Position numbers and translations under genes: made by a program
Source: a virus
Reading direction: 5' to 3' (one strand)
Virus record (IMG/VR): IMGVR_UViG_3300023179_000035
Coordinates: 52,395-116,394 of that record
DNA length: 64,000 bases
The notes under the pieces: generated by a model
Seen by the model: only the letters and a program-made list of their open reading frames with translations
Database searches by the model: none
What the model was told of the DNA's origin: nothing
In this document: in pieces, positions 35,236-43,348 of the stretch
Numbering within the stretch: position 1 is the stretch's first letter
How the letters are laid out: each line of letters starts with the position of its first letter

Positions 35236-35559
35236 GTGAGAGATAGCTCGATAGACGGCAGAGGCCTATTCGCAGGTGGCTACATCCCGCCTGGATTTGA
35301 TAAGCTATACTCTGCAGGTTACCCTAACACACTCGATAGGTCGCAGAGAGCTGAGTTTGAGAAATACGCGTCTTTTGATGGTGAAGTTTGGACCCTCTCT
35401 GGGGACGGCGCTGTTTTCATAAATCGCAGTGATGAACCTAACTTGGCTGTCGCGCCTGGTCCTAGGAGGCCTTCGACACGAGATCTAGTCGCTGTCAAGA
35501 GCATATTGCCTGGAGAAGAGCTAACCATGGACTACGGTGAGGTAGGCATCGACTCGTAG
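35236..35559 (+). CDS. SET-domain protein, possibly frameshifted at its N-terminus
   Basis: Residues read VRDSSIDGRGLFAGGYIPPG, FINRSDEPNLAV, VAVKSILPGEELTMDYG: the three sequence blocks of a SET lysine-methyltransferase domain, including the NRSDEPN knot and ELTMDYG. GTG 35236 lacks a ribosome site. A better start, ATG 35183, encodes MVGLIKLLVKEMLL in another frame, like other N-termini in this phage, so the gene may carry a -1 frameshift or a read error near 35215-35235. Target protein unknown. Confidence 0.6.
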   Translation: MRDSSIDGRGLFAGGYIPPGFDKLYSAGYPNTLDRSQRAEFEKYASFDGEVWTLSGDGAVFINRSDEPNLAVAPGPRRPSTRDLVAVKSILPGEELTMDYGEVGIDS

Positions 35560-35607
35560 GATCAAACAGTTAAAAAACTTCACATGGTGCTGTATGGTAC
35601 TAACACC

Positions 35608-36117
35608 ATGAGTCCCGATAAAGACGCCGCTCTCTGCGCCAAGTATCCCAAGATCTTTCGTGATCGTAACGCACCGATGAACCAGACCTGCATGTGCTGG
35701 GGATTTGACGTCGGAGACGGCTGGTACGACCTGATCGACACCCTGTGCGACGACATCCAGAATGAAGTTGACAACGACGTTCGCCAGCAGGGCTACAAGA
35801 TCGAGCGTGGCGACCTGAAGCCAGAGGACGCAATCCCTGAGGAGGACATGCAGGTCGTTGCCATACAGGTCAAGGAGAAGTTCGGTGGCTTGCGCTTCTA
35901 CACCAGCGGTGCCTCCGAGCGTGTCGACGGCATGATCTCCATGGCAGAGAGCATGTCATACAAGATCTGTGAGACCTGCGGCAGCCCAGGTCGTCCCAAC
36001 AAGGACGGGTGGATTGCTACGCTTTGTGACCCATGCCGAGAAGCTCGCGACAAGGAGAGAGCTGCCCGTGATGCCGAGCTAAAGAGCAGGCTGGACCTCA
36101 AGCAAGGCACGCCGTGA
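35608..36117 (+). CDS. Zinc-ribbon phage protein, function unknown
   Basis: A 169-residue protein from ATG 35608 (an in-frame ATG at 35584 is possible). Features: NQTCMCWGFDVGDGWYDLID, VVAIQVKEKFGGLRFYTSGA, and a C-terminal zinc ribbon CETCGSPG...CDPC. This combination is frequent in phage genomes as a conserved hypothetical. Probably binds one zinc. Its stop overlaps the phosphoesterase start. Confidence 0.65.
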   Translation: MSPDKDAALCAKYPKIFRDRNAPMNQTCMCWGFDVGDGWYDLIDTLCDDIQNEVDNDVRQQGYKIERGDLKPEDAIPEEDMQVVAIQVKEKFGGLRFYTSGASERVDGMISMAESMSYKICETCGSPGRPNKDGWIATLCDPCREARDKERAARDAELKSRLDLKQGTP

Positions 36118-36965
36118 AGCTCGCCTGGTGCACAGACATCCACTTGGACTTCCTGGACGGTCCCGGCAGGCCGAATACTATTTACCAGGATTTTGCCAAA
36201 CCGCTGTCTGACGTAGACAGCGACGCGGTCATGATTACAGGAGATATCTCCCTCTCCAGCATGCTGCCTCGTCATCTGTCAGATCTTGAGGCTGTCGTTA
36301 GAAAGCCAATCTACTTTGTCCTTGGAAACCACGATATTTACGGAAGCTCATTTGGCGCTGTACACGACCAGGTAAAAAACCTGTGCTCGTCATCAAAGAA
36401 CCTGAAGTACTTGACAGGGTCGGGTCCGGTCTCTCTCACGAGAAAGACTGCACTCGTCGGAGACGACGGTTGGTACGACGCTTACCACGGCGACGCTTCG
36501 CGATCTCCCTACGTCATGTCGGACTGGGTCCAGATCGCTGACTACGTCAACGCTGGCTGCGCTCAGAGCACTGGGATGTATGGCCCACGGCCTAACATGG
36601 GAAGCGTCATCGCTATCTCTCGAAAGATTGCTTTTGACGCGGCCGAGAGGATGAGGGCTGCCGCTTCGGCCGCGTCAAAGTCTCACAAAGTCGTCGTCAT
36701 CCTCACACATGTGCCGCCGTGGGTTCAGGCGCATCGACTCGATGGCAAGAGTGGGTCAGTTGTAGCGCACCCGTGGTACACTTCTAAGCTGATGGGCGAC
36801 GCGATCGAGGAGGTCGCGAGAGAGCACCCCAGCGTACGATACGAGGTCTTTTGTGGCCACACACACGGGCAGTACGACGCTAAGATAGCAGACAATGTCT
36901 CCTGTCATGTCGGAGGCGCTGAGTACGGCAAGCCTGACATCGTAGGCACTGTATTACTTGAATAG
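36114..36965 (+). CDS. Calcineurin-like metallophosphoesterase
   Basis: A 283-residue protein with all five metallophosphoesterase blocks: DIHLD, MITGDIS, LGNHDIYG, LTHVPPW and CGHTHGQYD. It hydrolyses a phosphoester with a two-metal centre; the substrate is unknown. GTG start overlaps the upstream stop. Followed by an ATAGTTAA box and the S66 peptidase gene. Confidence 0.85.
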   Translation: MKLAWCTDIHLDFLDGPGRPNTIYQDFAKPLSDVDSDAVMITGDISLSSMLPRHLSDLEAVVRKPIYFVLGNHDIYGSSFGAVHDQVKNLCSSSKNLKYLTGSGPVSLTRKTALVGDDGWYDAYHGDASRSPYVMSDWVQIADYVNAGCAQSTGMYGPRPNMGSVIAISRKIAFDAAERMRAAASAASKSHKVVVILTHVPPWVQAHRLDGKSGSVVAHPWYTSKLMGDAIEEVAREHPSVRYEVFCGHTHGQYDAKIADNVSCHVGGAEYGKPDIVGTVLLE

Positions 36966-36969
36966 TTAA
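36962..36969 (+). promoter_or_regulatory. ATAGTTAA box
   Basis: 5 bases before the 36975 ATG. It includes the phosphoesterase stop codon TAG. No Shine-Dalgarno site between box and start. Confidence 0.45.
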
Positions 36970-36974
36970 CTGTC

Positions 36975-37916
36975 ATGTCAATATCCCCACGTCGTTTAAT
37001 GCCTGGCAATAGGGTCGCTATCGTGGCGCCTTCATCTCCGTTCGACGCCCACGAGCTGCAGGACGGAATTGATACCATATCTGCCATGGGCCTCGTGCCG
37101 GTCCTCGGCCCAAACGTCAAAAATCTTCGCGTCAGGACGATACACTCAGCCTCGGCCCAGCAGAGGGCAAACGAGTTAATGTGGGCTTTCACGCACCCTG
37201 ACATCCACGCTATCCTCTGCGTTCGCGGCGGGTACGGCTCAGCCGAGGTCCTCCCCCTCCTCGACTTTGACGCCATCGGCGACGCCAGGAAGGTTTTCAT
37301 CGGAAAGTCAGACGCCACAGCGCTGACCAACGGTATCTACAGCAGGTGTGGCCTGGTGGCAGTTTGCGGCCGGACCGCCTCTATACGAGGCGATTTCTCC
37401 GACTCAGACGTCAAGTCCCTAGAGGACACGCTTCGTCTATGCATGAATAACCTCGAGTGGGGCAGCAGGCCATTCGACAACAGCAACATAACCCCTCGGA
37501 CTGTCAGCCCAGGCAGGGCGGTGGGTCCAGCTATCGGAGGTAACCTTGAGACGCTGTGCACGCTGCTCGGGACGCAGTACTTTCCTGACCCAGAGGGTGC
37601 CGTCCTCTTCATAGAGGACGTCCACAAGGGAGGGACGTCTATCGCTAGGAAGCTGTTACACCTCAAGATGACGGGAGTGCTCAGCAGCGTAGCGGGAATA
37701 GTCATCGGTGAGTTTTCAGACATCCCCAAGAAGTCTGACCCAGACGACCCCTCTATAGAAGATGTCATCTTAGAGTACCTGACGGGTGGTGCTCCCTGCG
37801 TCTATGGCTACAGCTTCTCACACGGCGAGTACACTTGTCCTGTCCCAATCGGTGCCATGACTGTCATGGACGCTGACACGCGCGAAGTCTCTTTCAAATT
37901 TTCGATGGGGAGGTAA
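36975..37916 (+). CDS. Peptidase S66 (LD-carboxypeptidase / MccF-like)
   Basis: A 313-residue protein with family marks: VAIVAPSSPFD at the N-terminus, the nucleophile elbow RGGYGSAEVL (Ser), FIGKSDATAL, FIEDVHKGG (Glu) and YSFSHGEYTCPVPIG (His). The Ser-Glu-His triad is complete. S66 enzymes either cut L,D-peptide bonds of recycled peptidoglycan (LdcA) or detoxify microcin C (MccF). Either would be unusual for a phage: wall remodelling, lysis aid or counter-defence. The start has no ribosome site but an ATAGTTAA box. Confidence 0.85.
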   Translation: MSISPRRLMPGNRVAIVAPSSPFDAHELQDGIDTISAMGLVPVLGPNVKNLRVRTIHSASAQQRANELMWAFTHPDIHAILCVRGGYGSAEVLPLLDFDAIGDARKVFIGKSDATALTNGIYSRCGLVAVCGRTASIRGDFSDSDVKSLEDTLRLCMNNLEWGSRPFDNSNITPRTVSPGRAVGPAIGGNLETLCTLLGTQYFPDPEGAVLFIEDVHKGGTSIARKLLHLKMTGVLSSVAGIVIGEFSDIPKKSDPDDPSIEDVILEYLTGGAPCVYGYSFSHGEYTCPVPIGAMTVMDADTREVSFKFSMGR

Positions 37917-37921
37917 GCACA

Positions 37922-38455
37922 GTGAGGGCGCTGCTACTTGACTCCACCTGGAGGCCGATAACTTTCATAAAAGAAGTACGCGCAGCTGTCATGGTCATGG
38001 CTGGCAAGGCAGAGGTAGTCACTGACTGGGAGGACAGGCACCTGTCCTCCCAGCGTATGACGATGAAGTCTCCTGCTGTCATTCGGCTCCACAGCTACGT
38101 TCATAGGCACCGCGGCGTGCCACGTTTTCGTCGGTCTGTCCTGTACTCTCGGGACGGCTGGCAGTGTCAGTACTGTGGTGAGAAGCTATCAGCCTCTAGC
38201 CTCACCATTGACCACGTGGTGCCCAGGGCCATGGGTGGCAAGACTTCTTGGAACAACTGCGTCGCGTCCTGCAGGCCCTGCAACAGGAAAAAGGGCTGCA
38301 TGCCCCTCCGTGAAGCAGGTATGACCCTCAAGAAGCAACCTACGCCGCCTAACCCTTCACACTTCTGGGACTGGCGCAATAGGTTATCAAGCGACTCGTG
38401 GCACCCCACGTGGTCGCAGTTCATAGGAGCGAAGAATGCCCAGGGAGCTTGTTGA
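37922..38455 (+). CDS. HNH endonuclease
   Basis: A 177-residue protein with an N-terminal ALLLDSTWRPITFIKEVRAA module, as seen in many stand-alone HNH proteins, then YSRDGWQCQYCGEKLSAS, LTIDHVVPRAMGGKTSW and NNCVASCRPCNRKKG (HNH core with two CxxC zinc pairs). May be a homing or repair-type nuclease, or a packaging-associated HNH. GTG start 5 bases after the peptidase stop. The coding sequence contains a 28-base perfect inverted repeat. Confidence 0.85.
   Translation: MRALLLDSTWRPITFIKEVRAAVMVMAGKAEVVTDWEDRHLSSQRMTMKSPAVIRLHSYVHRHRGVPRFRRSVLYSRDGWQCQYCGEKLSASSLTIDHVVPRAMGGKTSWNNCVASCRPCNRKKGCMPLREAGMTLKKQPTPPNPSHFWDWRNRLSSDSWHPTWSQFIGAKNAQGAC
38026..38053. repeat. Perfect 13-base inverted repeat inside the HNH gene
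   Basis: Arms CTGGGAGGACAGG and its complement, separated by CA. It encodes residues around DWEDRHLSSQ, is not followed by a T run, and is far longer than expected by chance. Confidence 0.7.
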
Positions 38456-38648
38456 ATACATTAGAGAAGTAATGGCTGCCAGCGACCGCGTCGACGGCCC
38501 GTATACTCATAACTTAGCTGACGACCCAGCGGCCCACGGCAAGTCCGCCCTCGTCCCTGACGACATCAAGGGCAAGATTTTCTCCTACTTCGAGAAGATG
38601 GGATTATCCGCCAAGCGGTCTAAGAAAAAATCCGGAAGAAGAACCTAA
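38436..38648 (+). CDS. Small conserved-type phage protein
   Basis: A 70-residue protein. N-terminal helix MPRELVEYIREVMAASDR, then SALVPDDIKGKIFSYFEKMG and a basic tail KRSKKKSGRR. The PDDIK..I..Y...MGL pattern recurs in small hypothetical proteins of T4-like phages (from memory). It overlaps the end of the HNH gene by 20 bases. Confidence 0.6.
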   Translation: MPRELVEYIREVMAASDRVDGPYTHNLADDPAAHGKSALVPDDIKGKIFSYFEKMGLSAKRSKKKSGRRT

Positions 38649-38670
38649 TTAGCTAGTGGAGAACTACCGA

Positions 38671-39753
38671 ATGAGCCTTAAATTTGGCCAGCTTAAAGAA
38701 GTAGCCGACGGTGTCATAAAGCGACAGAAGCTGCTTGACGCTGTCACGACAGAGGCTCGCGACACGTTTGGACCATTTATAAGCACCTGCGCTGACCTGT
38801 CGCGCGTCTGCGACGAGATCCTGAACAGGAGCGACCTGCTCGAGGCACGCGGCAGGCCATACGCGCATCACTTCAAGACTTCTACCCTCAAGAAGCTCCT
38901 CGAGTCGGGCGTGCAGCCTGCCCGGCTGGTAGCTGCAAGGTTCTTACCAGTAGACCTCACCAAGGACCTCGCGACGGACCGCGATCCAGACGTTAGGTAC
39001 GAGGCCTGCAAGAGGCTACCGGCTGACGTCGTCAAGGAGGCCTCAGAAAGCTACCCTGCAGACTTCGGTGTCAAGATGCTGCTTGAGGCCAAGGCGCCTG
39101 CGCACGACAGCGAGCACTTACACATGTACGACAAGAAGAGGATGGGCAAGGCGGCGCGGCCAGCCATCCAGCCTGACTTTACCGACGCATTCTACCACAC
39201 ACACGCCCTTAAGGCCGTCCAAGACTACGGCACTAACGTAGAGGGACAGTGGGAAGAGGTGTACGTGAAGAGGTACTGTTCTTCCTACACTCAGACGACA
39301 GGCATAGAGATCGACGCTGGCAAGCTGTACAAGTCGGTCATGGCAGTCCTCAAGAAGAAGGACGACGACGCCCTGACGCAAGGCGAGCTGAAGCGACTTG
39401 AGAAGCTGCACAGGATGCGTGAGTCTGCAGAGCGCGTCTCAGGGCCGAGCGAAGGGCAGGCTGTCGCCTCAAGCTCTGACTTCATCAAGCGTGTCAACGA
39501 GTCCTTCAGGGTGCGGCAGGCGATGATGCCAGCCGGCCTCCGCAAGTACACAGTATCGTCAGGCGACTTCATGGTTCCAATGAAGGCGACCGCGCCTGGT
39601 GGCGTCCTCACATACGACATTGAGAGGACTCTGGACGACTACGTCTCCCGCTGGAACGCTACGATGCAGCTCGTTGGCGAGAGCGTACAGCTGTCTTGGA
39701 CGCCTGACCCCGTGTCGGCCGGCGGCGTCTGCTTCAACCTGGTGATAAAGTGA
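38671..39753 (+). CDS. Unknown phage protein with HEAT-like segment
   Basis: A 360-residue protein from ATG 38671, which follows TGGAGA (38656 GTG is less likely). Residues ~90-135 read like one or two HEAT/Leu-rich-variant repeats (DLATDRDPDVRYEACKRLPA). The C-terminal half has a basic helical region and beta strands. No cysteine cluster. Its stop overlaps the start of the Dps-like gene. Function not recognised; a structural or nucleic-acid role is possible. Confidence 0.55.
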   Translation: MSLKFGQLKEVADGVIKRQKLLDAVTTEARDTFGPFISTCADLSRVCDEILNRSDLLEARGRPYAHHFKTSTLKKLLESGVQPARLVAARFLPVDLTKDLATDRDPDVRYEACKRLPADVVKEASESYPADFGVKMLLEAKAPAHDSEHLHMYDKKRMGKAARPAIQPDFTDAFYHTHALKAVQDYGTNVEGQWEEVYVKRYCSSYTQTTGIEIDAGKLYKSVMAVLKKKDDDALTQGELKRLEKLHRMRESAERVSGPSEGQAVASSSDFIKRVNESFRVRQAMMPAGLRKYTVSSGDFMVPMKATAPGGVLTYDIERTLDDYVSRWNATMQLVGESVQLSWTPDPVSAGGVCFNLVIK

Positions 39754-40310
39754 TGAACTACGCAGACACCAGGGTGTCACGTCCTACCCTCACGGCAGTC
39801 AGCGCCTGTATGCAGAGCTCAAACGAGCCCTACTGGGAGCTCTTCGTCGTCATAGGCCTGCTGCGTCACCTGTATTTCGTCCACCAGACAAACCACTGGA
39901 CAGTGTCAGGCGACCCATTCTATGGAGACCACCAGCTCTTCCAGCGCCTCTACGCGGGTGTAGAGGAGAACGGAGGCATCAACGACGAGATAGACAGCGT
40001 AGCCGAGAAGGCTGTAGGCCTAGGCTCAGCTAACCTAGTCGACCTAGCGTCGCAGCTGGCCTTCGTGTCGCAGTTGCAGCAGAGCTTCGGCCACCGCCCT
40101 TACAACCTCCCACACCCAGACAAGCTCGTCCAACTGTCGCTGTCGGCAGAGCTGACGTTCCTGCACGCCATGGAGCACGTCTGCCAGTCGCTTAAGTCGT
40201 CTGGGATGATGACACACGGCCTCGACAACCTGCTGGCTGGCATTGAAGACACACACGAGAGCTCTGTCTACCTCCTGAAGCAGAGGTCGACGTCAGTCTT
40301 CCTACCATAA
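39750..40310 (+). CDS. Dps / ferritin-like protein
   Basis: A 186-residue four-helix protein: RHLYFVHQTNHWTVSGDPFY, GDHQLFQRLYAGVEENGGIN, DEIDSVAEKAVGLG, and a last helix GLDNLLAGIEDTHESSVYLL. The H..HW.V.G..F...H.LF......E..D...E pattern is that of Dps di-iron sites. Dps proteins oxidise and store iron and protect DNA. In a virion context it could also be structural. A strong terminator follows. Confidence 0.65.
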   Translation: MMNYADTRVSRPTLTAVSACMQSSNEPYWELFVVIGLLRHLYFVHQTNHWTVSGDPFYGDHQLFQRLYAGVEENGGINDEIDSVAEKAVGLGSANLVDLASQLAFVSQLQQSFGHRPYNLPHPDKLVQLSLSAELTFLHAMEHVCQSLKSSGMMTHGLDNLLAGIEDTHESSVYLLKQRSTSVFLP

Positions 40311-40331
40311 CTTAGGCTGTCGCGCCAAATG

Positions 40332-40360
40332 AAAACGGCCTCCGAGCGGAGGCCGTTTTT
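40332..40360. terminator. Bidirectional terminator between convergent genes
   Basis: 12-base perfect arms (40332-40343, 40348-40359) with an A-rich 5' side and a T run, so usable on both strands. Separates the plus-strand Dps gene from the minus-strand Cys-rich gene. Confidence 0.92.
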
Positions 40361-40378
40361 TTATATTGTAGGTTTAAA

Positions 40379-40978
40379 TTACTTCTTGCTTAGCTGCTTT
40401 ATGTGTTGAGCGATAGCCTCTGGCGAACGGATGTCTGGGTTCTCTTCCTTGGCATGCTTCATCATCTTGATGAGTTTCGTCATAGAGACATCGCCCTCTT
40501 TATTCTTGCCAGCCCTCTTGGCCAGGGACTTTGCCATCTTCTTCTGGGTCTTCATGGAGGGGCCCTTCCGCCTCTTCTTTTTCTTGGCCTCTAGGATGAC
40601 TGACTCAACCATGCCTGAGTAGCCACACTCGTCGCAGTAATCCCCCTCTGCGGCCATCCCGCCTCCGCACTTGTCACAAGCCTCTGTCGACTCGTCCATG
40701 TCATACTCGGCCCCGCAGCCACAGCCCTCTTCAGTGTCGGTCATCAGCATCTTACCACACATTGGACACGCTGATCCAGCGTCGCAGCAGCCACACGACG
40801 TTCCTGTCGAGTGGCATCCGCAGTCGCAGTGGCCCTCATCCGTCATTGCCCGGACGTCAGGTGCGCCTACAGGAACGCCAGCTGGCATCTCTGCCCAAGC
40901 CCCCATAGATGGGTCGCCAAAGTTCTCAACCAGCCTGCCGCGCTTTGTGACGGCCCACTCAATTAGCCTTTTGTCCAT
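40379..40978 (-). CDS. Cysteine-rich multi-zinc-ribbon protein
   Basis: A 199-residue protein. Residues ~50-125 hold a dense array of CxC and CxxC pairs (CDCGCHSTGTSCGCC, CPMCGK, CGCGAEY, CDKCGGGM, CDECGYSG), enough for several zinc sites. The C-terminal third is basic and helical (MKTQKKMAKSLAKRAGKNK and PEAIAQHIKQLSKK). No family recognised. Promoted by an ATAGTTAA box and an AGGAG site. Could be a DNA- or protein-binding regulator or a virion protein. Confidence 0.65.
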   Translation of the reverse strand: MDKRLIEWAVTKRGRLVENFGDPSMGAWAEMPAGVPVGAPDVRAMTDEGHCDCGCHSTGTSCGCCDAGSACPMCGKMLMTDTEEGCGCGAEYDMDESTEACDKCGGGMAAEGDYCDECGYSGMVESVILEAKKKKRRKGPSMKTQKKMAKSLAKRAGKNKEGDVSMTKLIKMMKHAKEENPDIRSPEAIAQHIKQLSKK

Positions 40979-40994
40979 GGATGTCTCCTGGGTT

Positions 40995-41002
40995 TTAACT
41001 AT
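40995..41002 (-). promoter_or_regulatory. ATAGTTAA box
   Basis: A minus-strand perfect octamer, 16 bases before the 40978 start with AGGAG in between. Intergenic, so independent of stop codons. Confidence 0.5.
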
Positions 41003-41057
41003 GTCGTTGTTTGTGTTTTAGTTGTATACTGGACGTCCTACTGCATAATATCAGCCC

Positions 41058-41432
41058 ATGGTAGATCGTCTCAAAGAGATGCTACAGCTGCGTGAGCACT
41101 TCATGTCCGAGCTGGCAGCACGGCGACCGATGGTACTGCAGCAGTGGCCTGTCGATATCAAGACCAAGGAGTCACAGCAGGTGGTACGCGACACAGTGCT
41201 GAAGGGCGTCGAGGAGATGTTTGAGTCCCTGCAGCACCTCAAGAACTGGAAGCCTCACAGGGACACAGAAGTCCGCGACTTTGACCACCAGGCATTCCTG
41301 GAGGAGTACGTCGATGCCTTCAACTACTTCCTGTCAGTGCTCGTCATGCTAGGCATCGACGCAGACGAGTTCTACGAAGCCTACCTCCGGAAGGACGCGA
41401 TCATCCACGAGAGGCTCAAGGTCGGGTACTGA
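41058..41432 (+). CDS. All-alpha NTP pyrophosphatase (dimeric dUTPase-like)
   Basis: A 124-residue helical protein: GVEEMFESLQHLKNWKPHR and FLEEYVDAFNYFLSVLVMLG give the paired ExxE...ExxD metal sites of the dUTPase-2/MazG-like fold. KNWKPHR with a closing RLKVGY is typical of phage dimeric dUTPase-like proteins. Likely splits dUTP, dCTP or another dNTP to the monophosphate. It is a paralogue of the N-terminal domain of the next gene. Confidence 0.7.
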   Translation: MVDRLKEMLQLREHFMSELAARRPMVLQQWPVDIKTKESQQVVRDTVLKGVEEMFESLQHLKNWKPHRDTEVRDFDHQAFLEEYVDAFNYFLSVLVMLGIDADEFYEAYLRKDAIIHERLKVGY

Positions 41433-41434
41433 GG

Positions 41435-42379
41435 ATGATAGACTGGTCCAACCTAGGCGCAGCCCTCCAGGCCCAGCGGTGCTTCTCTGATATTTTCTTT
41501 GAATCCTCGTCCATGTCTGACGAAGAAAAGACGCGACAGTTCAAGTCTTTCCTGCTGTCTCTCCACTCTGAGCTGTCAGACCTGGCAGGGGCTGTTAACT
41601 ACAAGGACCACCGTCCTGGGACACACGTTGACCGCCAGAAAATTCTATTTGAGTCTGTCGACGTCTACCGTTACCTGCTCGCAGTATTAAACCTGTGGGG
41701 CATTGACGCTGGCACCTTCGCGTCTGCCCTGGAACAGAAGGACCACCTCTTGCATTACAGGCACCTGTTGCAGCAGAGGTCTTGGGCTGGGCAGCCTGTC
41801 GTCCTGTTCGACATGGACGACGTCCTCGCGGGCTTCAGGGACAAGTTCTGCGAGTTCTCCACCCAGCGGTACGGCTTCTTCGTAGACCCTGACAGCCCTG
41901 AGTACTACAACACTAACGCCTTCAAGGCCCACGGCGCCTCCGACGCAGACGCTTTCGCTGAGTTCATAGACGCTCGTGGGTTCTCGACGCTGGGGGTCAT
42001 ACAGCCCTACATGGACTTGATGTTCTCTTTGAAGGAGATGGGTTACTGGGTCCACATCGTCACAGCCCGACCAGAACGCAGTAGGTTCTGCTACCACGAC
42101 ACCTACTCCTGGCTGTCGAGGCACAGCGTGCCCGCTGACGCTGTCACATTTACCCCTGAGAAGTACGCGTGGCTCGTCGGCCAGCCCTACGTGTCGTCTG
42201 CCGGGCTCTTCGCCATCGACGACTCTCCCAAGCACGCTGCGGAGTACGCGAAGCACGGGGTCAGGGTCCTGGTCCCATCGAGACCGTATAATAGGGAGAT
42301 CGCCGGCCTGAAGAACGTTACTTACGTTGGCCCGGACGATAGCCCGCTAGACAAAGTGAGAGAACTTCTCTCCTTGTAA
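41435..42379 (+). CDS. NTP pyrophosphatase-like domain fused to HAD 5'(3')-deoxyribonucleotidase
   Basis: A 314-residue protein. Residues ~1-115 are an all-alpha pyrophosphatase-like domain (LLSLHSELSDLAGAVN, LFESVDVYRYLLAVLNLWGI). Residues ~125-314 are a HAD domain: VVLFDMDDVLAGFRDKFCEF (nucleophile Asp pair), HIVTARPERSR, and LFAIDDSPKHAAEYAKHGVR, the pattern of NT5C-type deoxyribonucleotidases. It could convert a dNTP to dNMP and then deoxynucleoside in one polypeptide. It starts 3 bases after its paralogue. Confidence 0.7.
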   Translation: MIDWSNLGAALQAQRCFSDIFFESSSMSDEEKTRQFKSFLLSLHSELSDLAGAVNYKDHRPGTHVDRQKILFESVDVYRYLLAVLNLWGIDAGTFASALEQKDHLLHYRHLLQQRSWAGQPVVLFDMDDVLAGFRDKFCEFSTQRYGFFVDPDSPEYYNTNAFKAHGASDADAFAEFIDARGFSTLGVIQPYMDLMFSLKEMGYWVHIVTARPERSRFCYHDTYSWLSRHSVPADAVTFTPEKYAWLVGQPYVSSAGLFAIDDSPKHAAEYAKHGVRVLVPSRPYNREIAGLKNVTYVGPDDSPLDKVRELLSL

Positions 42380-42415
42380 TAGGGAAACATAGGCTGTAGT
42401 TTTAAGCGGAGGCAA

Positions 42416-43348
42416 ATGACAATGTCGACAATCACCAATGGCTTCAAGGGCATCAAGGTAACCCTGCTGGACCCAGGCAACGATCGTCCGTTCCAAATGT
42501 TCTGGAACTGGTACAGGGAGACGTGGTACTCACTGCGGGACCAGGAGTATGACCACACCAATCCCGAGCACATCAAGGCTGCAAAGGAGGTCCTAGAAGC
42601 CAAAGCTTTGCCCGTCCCACAGGAGGCGCTTAACTTCCAGATTCGAGTCGAGGGACTCAGTCGAGTCGCCCTGGCCCAGTTCACACGCGGTCGCGTCGGT
42701 TGGGCTTACTGCGTCACGTCGCAGATGCCAGAGAAGATCGAGCACGACGTCATCGTTCCCAAGAACATCTACGAGTCCGAGTTTGGCGCCGAGGCGGCCG
42801 AGCTCGTTCTCAAGTCCCAGAGCCTCTACGAGAAGATGGTGGCGGCAGGAGTTCCTCCTCAAGATTGCCGTTATTTGACGATTCACGGGCAGACGACCAA
42901 CCTGGTCTGCCTCGTCAACTTCATGGCCCTCAAGGGGTACTTCGCACGTCGCTGTGAGAATGGCCTGACAGACGAGCTCAACATGATCGGTCGCCTCATC
43001 CTCCACGAGCTTCGTGTCGCGCACCTCGACGGTGCTGGCAATGACAAGGTGCCAGGCTCAGGCTGGTCTGTCCTCCTCAGCAAGCTAGACGCGATGGGAG
43101 GCAGCAGGGCGTGCCTTAACAACGACAAGGTCTTCGGTAACACTGGCAGGGCGCCGTCGGCCGGCGATTGGATTCCTTCGCCCATCAACGAGAACAACAA
43201 GTGCGACTGGTCCTTCGACAAGTCGGCGTGGTACTACGAGCTCCTGGAGATGCCTGACCACCTCCTCTTCCCAGGCGAGAAGGAGATGATCCAGGACTGG
43301 CGGGACATTGGCTTCGAGGGCCGTCTCCGAAAGATCGAGAAGAAGTGA
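42416..43348 (+). CDS. Second ThyX-like protein
   Basis: A 310-residue protein with GGAGG site. The core resembles ThyX topology: FQIRVEGLSRVALAQFTRGR, later GVPPQDCRYLTIHGQTTNLV and NFMALKGYFARRCENGL, ELNMIGRLILHELR, matching the helix-strand pattern and C-terminal R...E region of ThyX. The RHRxxS signature is replaced (RGRVGWAY). It sits among NTP pyrophosphatase, nucleotidase and kinase genes. Possible roles: alternative dUMP methylase or a dUMP/dCMP modifying enzyme. Divergent, so the assignment is by fold-level similarity. Confidence 0.55.
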   Translation: MTMSTITNGFKGIKVTLLDPGNDRPFQMFWNWYRETWYSLRDQEYDHTNPEHIKAAKEVLEAKALPVPQEALNFQIRVEGLSRVALAQFTRGRVGWAYCVTSQMPEKIEHDVIVPKNIYESEFGAEAAELVLKSQSLYEKMVAAGVPPQDCRYLTIHGQTTNLVCLVNFMALKGYFARRCENGLTDELNMIGRLILHELRVAHLDGAGNDKVPGSGWSVLLSKLDAMGGSRACLNNDKVFGNTGRAPSAGDWIPSPINENNKCDWSFDKSAWYYELLEMPDHLLFPGEKEMIQDWRDIGFEGRLRKIEKK

